8,090 bases of DNA from Nitrospinota bacterium (lineage in GTDB: Bacteria > Nitrospinota > Nitrospinia > UBA9942), in contig JACQEW010000347.1 in assembly GCA_016200365.1 (NCBI GenBank), positions 1 through 8,090 on the forward strand, given 5' to 3'. The stretch's first letter is position 1; every line of letters starts with the position of its first letter. The notes under the pieces are model-generated. The model worked only from the letters and a program-made list of their open reading frames with translations. It ran no database searches and was not told where the DNA came from. Shown piece after piece: positions 5,747 to 8,090 of the stretch. The position numbers were made by a program, and so were the translations under genes.

Positions 5747-7035
5747 GAAACAACCAATCTCTCATACATCCCTTCCATATCCCTTGCCAATCTCTCTATA
5801 TCAAACCTCTCTTTAACAAATACCCTTCCTTTTTTTCCCATATCTTCTGCCATTGCTGGATTACTCAGCAAAAATTTAATTCCATCAACCAATGAATCTG
5901 AATCATTTGAATCTATTAATATGCCCTCTTCCTGCATTTTGCATTTTGCATTTTGCATTTTGCATTTTGAGGTAAACATATCTCTAACTCCTCCAACCTC
6001 CGCAGCAATTACAGGTTTCCCCGAAGCCATAGCTTCTATGATAGACACCGGAGTCCCTTCATTGAAGGATGTAAGAGCCACTATGTCAAGGTCTGCATAA
6101 ACCCTCTCCAAATCTTTTCTCCAGCCGGTAAAAATAACATAACCTGCTATACCTGCTTCTATCGAATACTTTTCTAAGTCTTCCCGCAGCTCGCCGTCTC
6201 CAATAATCAAAAACTTAACCTTTGCTTTATCTCCTTTCTCATTAAATATCTTAATCGTATTCAAAAACATCCTGTGATTCTTTACAGGAACCAGTCTTCC
6301 AATAATGCCAACAAGTTTAACATCCTTATCTAATCCCATCTCTTTTTTAAATAAACCACGGTATCTTTCAATATCATAAAAAGAAGAAAGGTCTAAACCA
6401 AGAGGAATAAGCTCAAATTTTTTACTATAACTTATCTTCAATTTTTCCGAGAGCTCATTCATTTGTTTATTGCTTATTGCAATTATCTTGTGAGTAAATT
6501 TTGCCAGAATTCTTTCGATGAAAATAAATAGCTTTGTCTTGAGAGGACTAAAATAACTGTGAAATATATGACCATGAAAGGTGTGAACTAACATCACCCC
6601 CCCTCTCCCCCCCTTTCGACCTCCCCTTCCCCTCCTTCTGAAGGAGGGGATGAAGGGGAGGTCAAGGGGGGGATGAAAGAGGGGGTAGAATATATTATAA
6701 ATAATGCCTGCAATTCTCCCAAGTGTTCCGGCCTTTGCAGTATGGGTATGTATTATGTCAGGTTTCTCTCTTATAATAAGCCTCAAAATCTTATAAAAGG
6801 CAGCAATGTCATCCCTCCACGAAATCTCCATTCCAAGCTCCTTTATGATTATAGGCTTGATATTATTCGTTTCTGCAAGATACATCATATCGCCTTCGTT
6901 CTGTCCTATAACACCGGTTACGAGTAATGAATCAAATTTATCACTATTTAACCACTTCGTTAATAAAATAGCGTGGACAGCAGGTCCTCCAATATTAAGC
7001 CTTGCAATAATTCTTAATACCTTTATCTTTTTCAA
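5740..7035 (-). CDS. GT4-family (GT-B fold) glycosyltransferase with two repeat-derived insertions, 431 aa
   Basis: This is a retaining-type GT-B glycosyltransferase that probably adds a sugar to a surface polysaccharide. The N-terminal half carries ARLNIGGPAVHA and DIIHTHTAKAGTLGR; the C-terminal half has GIIGRLVPVKNH and the donor-site E-x7-E in SFNEGTPVSIIEA, followed by MASGKPVIAAEVGG. The frame runs back to an ATG at 7119, but the extra 28 codons are encoded by the intergenic repeat (SAPLRF is a translation of CGCAGAG words). Family members usually start near KKIKVLRII, so I chose the TTG at 7035, although no Shine-Dalgarno supports it. Two insertions interrupt the fold. About 30 residues (HPPLDLPF, then SFRRRGRGG) come from a GC-rich palindrome at 6596-6686. 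KCKMQNAKCKMQ comes from a 7-bp tandem repeat at 5934-5968. Both are in frame and all core motifs remain intact. Confidence 0.93.
   Translation of the reverse strand: MKKIKVLRIIARLNIGGPAVHAILLTKWLNSDKFDSLLVTGVIGQNEGDMMYLAETNNIKPIIIKELGMEISWRDDIAAFYKILRLIIREKPDIIHTHTAKAGTLGRIAGIIYNIFYPLFHPPLDLPFIPSFRRRGRGGRKGGRGGVMLVHTFHGHIFHSYFSPLKTKLFIFIERILAKFTHKIIAISNKQMNELSEKLKISYSKKFELIPLGLDLSSFYDIERYRGLFKKEMGLDKDVKLVGIIGRLVPVKNHRMFLNTIKIFNEKGDKAKVKFLIIGDGELREDLEKYSIEAGIAGYVIFTGWRKDLERVYADLDIVALTSFNEGTPVSIIEAMASGKPVIAAEVGGVRDMFTSKCKMQNAKCKMQEEGILIDSNDSDSLVDGIKFLLSNPAMAEDMGKKGRVFVKERFDIERLARDMEGMYERLVVSH
5934..5968. repeat. Five tandem copies of a 7-bp word (GCATTTT) inside the glycosyltransferase
   Basis: Five exact GCATTTT units occupy 35 bp. 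On the coding strand they read as AAAATGC repeats and encode KCKMQNAKCKMQ, between VRDMFTS and EEGILIDSND. In most GT4 enzymes this position is a short loop before a G-L/I-L-V/I strand. Unlike the intergenic elements, no complementary arm is seen nearby. The insertion keeps the reading frame. Confidence 0.9.
6596..6686. repeat. GC-rich palindrome inserted in frame in the glycosyltransferase
   Basis: The core at 6618-6663 is a near-perfect palindrome. GACCTCCCCTTC pairs with GAAGGGGAGGTC, then CCCTCCTT pairs with AAGGAGGG around a 3-nt loop, with a 3-nt bulge on one side. Further C-runs (from 6596) and G-runs (to 6686) extend the stem. It encodes the stretch from about HPPLDLPF to GRKGGRGG, between AGIIYN and VMLVHTFHG, where relatives have a short loop. 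Its base composition is very unlike the surrounding AT-rich gene. Confidence 0.88.
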
Positions 7036-7045
7036 ATAAATTATA

Positions 7046-7322
7046 AACCGCAGAGGTGCGGAGAAGCAGAGAAAAACAATAAGGAGAAATGGGGATAGAA
7101 AGAGAAAGGGAGAATGCAAAAACTTAATAGAACGCAGATGACGCTGATTTAACGGATTCTCGCTGATTTTAAAAAAAATAAATCATTAATCCGTGTCAAT
7201 CCGTCTCATCCGTGTTATCCGTGTTCTATTTTATTATTTCTTTTTCCCCATCTCTCCATCTTCTCCCTTTCTCCTTAATCTTTTTGTTTTTGTCTTTCTC
7301 TGCGCCTCTGCGTCTCTGTGGT
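7046..7322. repeat. Large nested inverted repeat between the DUF5989-like and glycosyltransferase genes (outer arms)
   Basis: The outer left arm (7046 to about 7119) contains ACCGCAGAGGTGCGGAGAAG, then A/G-rich words including AAGGAGAAATGGGGATAG. The outer right arm (about 7246-7322) is the complementary CCCCATCTCTCCATC, CTCCTTAATC and CTCTGCGCCTCTGCGTCTC series. Together they would form an imperfect stem of about 75 bp. This element explains the whole gene-free stretch 7036-7341. No convincing gene lies in it. The reading frames that cross it (the apparent N-terminus of the glycosyltransferase and a 72-codon frame at 7226-7444) are translations of the repeat. Confidence 0.88.
7126..7229. repeat. 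Inner dyad of CCGTGT/ACGGAT words nested in the larger repeat
   Basis: The left arm (7126-7170) begins AATAGAACGCAGATGACGC and continues with ACGGATT and GCTGATT words. The right arm (7182-7229) has four CCGTGT/CCGTCT words at 9-10 bp spacing and ends GTGTTCTATT, complementary to the left end. Pairing is strong at the base (AATAGAACgCaGAT) and looser inward. The words are unrelated to those in the surrounding arms. Confidence 0.85.
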
Positions 7323-7341
7323 GAAATTAAGTTTTTACTCT

Positions 7342-7500
7342 TTAAAACAATGCGTAAATAAATGGCGCTACTGCCGAGCTTTCGGTAAAAATAATTAGCA
7401 GCCCCATTAAAAGCAGCATTATTACAATCGGCGCCAGCCACCACTTTTTTCTCTCTTTTAAAAACTCCCAGAACTCCGCAAAAATCTTAAATTTCCCCAT
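7342..7500 (-). CDS. DUF5989/SxtK-like small membrane protein, 52 aa
   Basis: The ATG at 7500, with GGAGG at 7510-7514 (9 nt upstream), opens a 52-codon frame ending in TAA at 7342. It begins MGKFKIFAEFWEFLKERKKWW, followed by a hydrophobic segment (about residues 22-38, LAPIVIMLLLMGLL within it) and a conserved end, SSAVAPFIYALF. The E-F-W-E-F-L-x-x-R-K-K-W-W motif, a single membrane helix and a terminal APFIY-L-F are what I recall of DUF5989. That family is typically encoded next to O-carbamoyltransferases and is represented by SxtK in the saxitoxin cluster. Its molecular role is unknown; a membrane partner for carbamoyl transfer to a glycan is only a suggestion. A longer overlapping frame (7226-7444) is a shadow of this gene running into repeat sequence. 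Confidence 0.88.
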   Translation of the reverse strand: MGKFKIFAEFWEFLKERKKWWLAPIVIMLLLMGLLIIFTESSAVAPFIYALF

Positions 7501-7527
7501 ATCTTTAGTCCTCCCCCTCTAAAATTA

Positions 7528-7644
7528 ATGACATGGGAAGGCTTTTTCTGAACGACTTTTTATTTTTTCTTTTGTCCCTCTAAAATTTTGAAACATAGCA
7601 AAAGAAAAAATAACGGAAGTGAAGAAAAAGTTTTCCCATGTCAT
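7528..7644. repeat. Long AT-rich inverted repeat, copy 2 of the two-copy family
   Basis: Perfect 12-bp outer arms (7528-7539, ATGACATGGGAA; 7633-7644, its complement) enclose the same core as at 5631-5746. The shared parts are the 15-bp stem TTATTTTTTCTTTTG (7560-7574) with its complement (7599-7613) and the shared flanks GAACGACTT and CGGAAGTGA. The central loop differs between copies. It starts 3 nt beyond the carbamoyltransferase stop codon and ends before the Shine-Dalgarno of the 52-aa gene, filling a 147-bp gap that has no other coding capacity. Confidence 0.92.
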
Positions 7645-7647
7645 ATA

Positions 7648-8090
7648 TCAATCCAATTCAAATTCTTTTTTCCAATCTATATCTCCTTTCAAAGCTGTCT
7701 GTTCTTTTTTATCCAAGAGAAAATTTCCCATCACCAGAAAATCCATATTGGTTCTCATAAAACATTTATAAGCTTCTTCAGGCTTGCATACAATAGGCTC
7801 TCCCCTGACATTAAAAGATGTGTTTATAATCGTAGGAACTCCAGTCAATCTATAATACTCACTTATCAAATCATAGTAAAGTGGATTATCCTCACGCCTC
7901 ACCGTCTGAATTCTGGCTGAATAATCGAGGTGGGTGACAGCAGGGATTACCCTTTTATCTTCTCTGACAGGCGCTACCAATAACATATACGGAGATTCTA
8001 TATCGTCCCTTATATCGAAATATTCCGATGTTTTCTCTCTTAACACCGATGGCGCAAAGGGTCTGAACGCCTCTCTGAACTTTATCTTCA
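7648..8090 (-). CDS. O-carbamoyltransferase (NodU/CmcH family), C-terminal 146 residues; 5' end outside window
   Basis: The frame is open from the right edge (first full codon at 8088) to TGA at 7648. The visible peptide starts KIKFREAFRPFAPSVL, then continues through SPYMLLVAP, VIPAVTHLDYSARIQTV and the family hallmark GVPTIINTSFNVRGEPIVC. These belong to the C-terminal domain of carbamoyltransferases that move a carbamoyl group from carbamoyl phosphate to a hydroxyl, for example on Nod-factor sugars, antibiotics or surface glycans. A GTG at 8046 is not the start, because conserved sequence continues upstream to the edge. Only about a quarter of the usual 570-610 residues is present, and the Kae1-like catalytic N-terminal domain is outside. 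The next gene is the DUF5989-like partner. The substrate is not readable, but the glycosyltransferase and epimerase nearby suggest a polysaccharide. Confidence 0.95.
   Translation of the reverse strand, partial: KIKFREAFRPFAPSVLREKTSEYFDIRDDIESPYMLLVAPVREDKRVIPAVTHLDYSARIQTVRREDNPLYYDLISEYYRLTGVPTIINTSFNVRGEPIVCKPEEAYKCFMRTNMDFLVMGNFLLDKKEQTALKGDIDWKKEFELD

Noticed and set aside
5934..5968. Short regular repeats considered as a CRISPR array
   Set aside because: The 7-bp units are contiguous without spacers and lie in a coding sequence; no cas genes are present.
7226..7444. 72-codon minus-strand frame beginning MVAGADCNNAAFNGAANY
   Set aside because: It overlaps the 52-aa DUF5989-like gene in another frame, and its second half (PQRRRGAEKDKNKK onward) is translated repeat. 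The 52-aa frame has the Shine-Dalgarno and the family motifs.
7588..7920. 110-codon plus-strand frame opposite the carbamoyltransferase
   Set aside because: It begins inside the repeat core and then runs antisense to a well-conserved carbamoyltransferase domain.

Overview
The window is a bacterial chromosomal segment of low to moderate GC. Every gene reads on the minus strand, so the biological order runs from high to low coordinates. Ten protein genes are supported. They are the 3' end of a NodU/CmcH-type O-carbamoyltransferase, a 52-aa DUF5989/SxtK-like membrane protein, a GT4 glycosyltransferase, an extended-SDR nucleotide-sugar epimerase/dehydratase, a sensor kinase with a Rossmann-like N-terminus, an Rcp1-type single-domain response regulator, a 29-aa basic mS38/bS22-like protein, a long HEAT-repeat protein, and the first 32 codons of a probable CheR-type methyltransferase running off the left edge. 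Two of these (52 aa and 29 aa) are very short. No rRNA, tRNA, transposase or CRISPR array was seen.

The right half (about 4630-8090) looks like part of a cell-surface polysaccharide or glycan-modification locus: sugar carbamoylation, a glycosyl transfer step and nucleotide-sugar supply. The left half (1-4558) looks like a signalling locus: kinase, response regulator, HEAT scaffold and probable CheR. All genes are co-directional, so they could be co-transcribed, but the gaps of roughly 70-310 bp are too wide for tight translational coupling.

The most striking property is in the gaps. Each of the eight intergenic gaps is filled almost end to end by an imperfect inverted repeat. Most of these have arms made of degenerate tandem words of about 6-10 bp, with a different word in nearly every gap. 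Three are nested, with one dyad inside the loop of another built from an unrelated word. Two gaps share a common core but have different, self-complementary outer arms. Two more repeats sit in frame inside the glycosyltransferase and add about 30 and 12 residues. Repeat sequence also forms the last codons of the HEAT gene, the stop codon of the response regulator and an apparent N-terminal extension of the glycosyltransferase.

The taxon cannot be fixed from this window. From memory, this mix of genes, intergenic dyads and KCKMQNAK-type peptide insertions resembles genomes of environmental anaerobes such as Nitrospirota, Desulfobacterota, Omnitrophota or anammox Planctomycetota. That assignment is an inference only.
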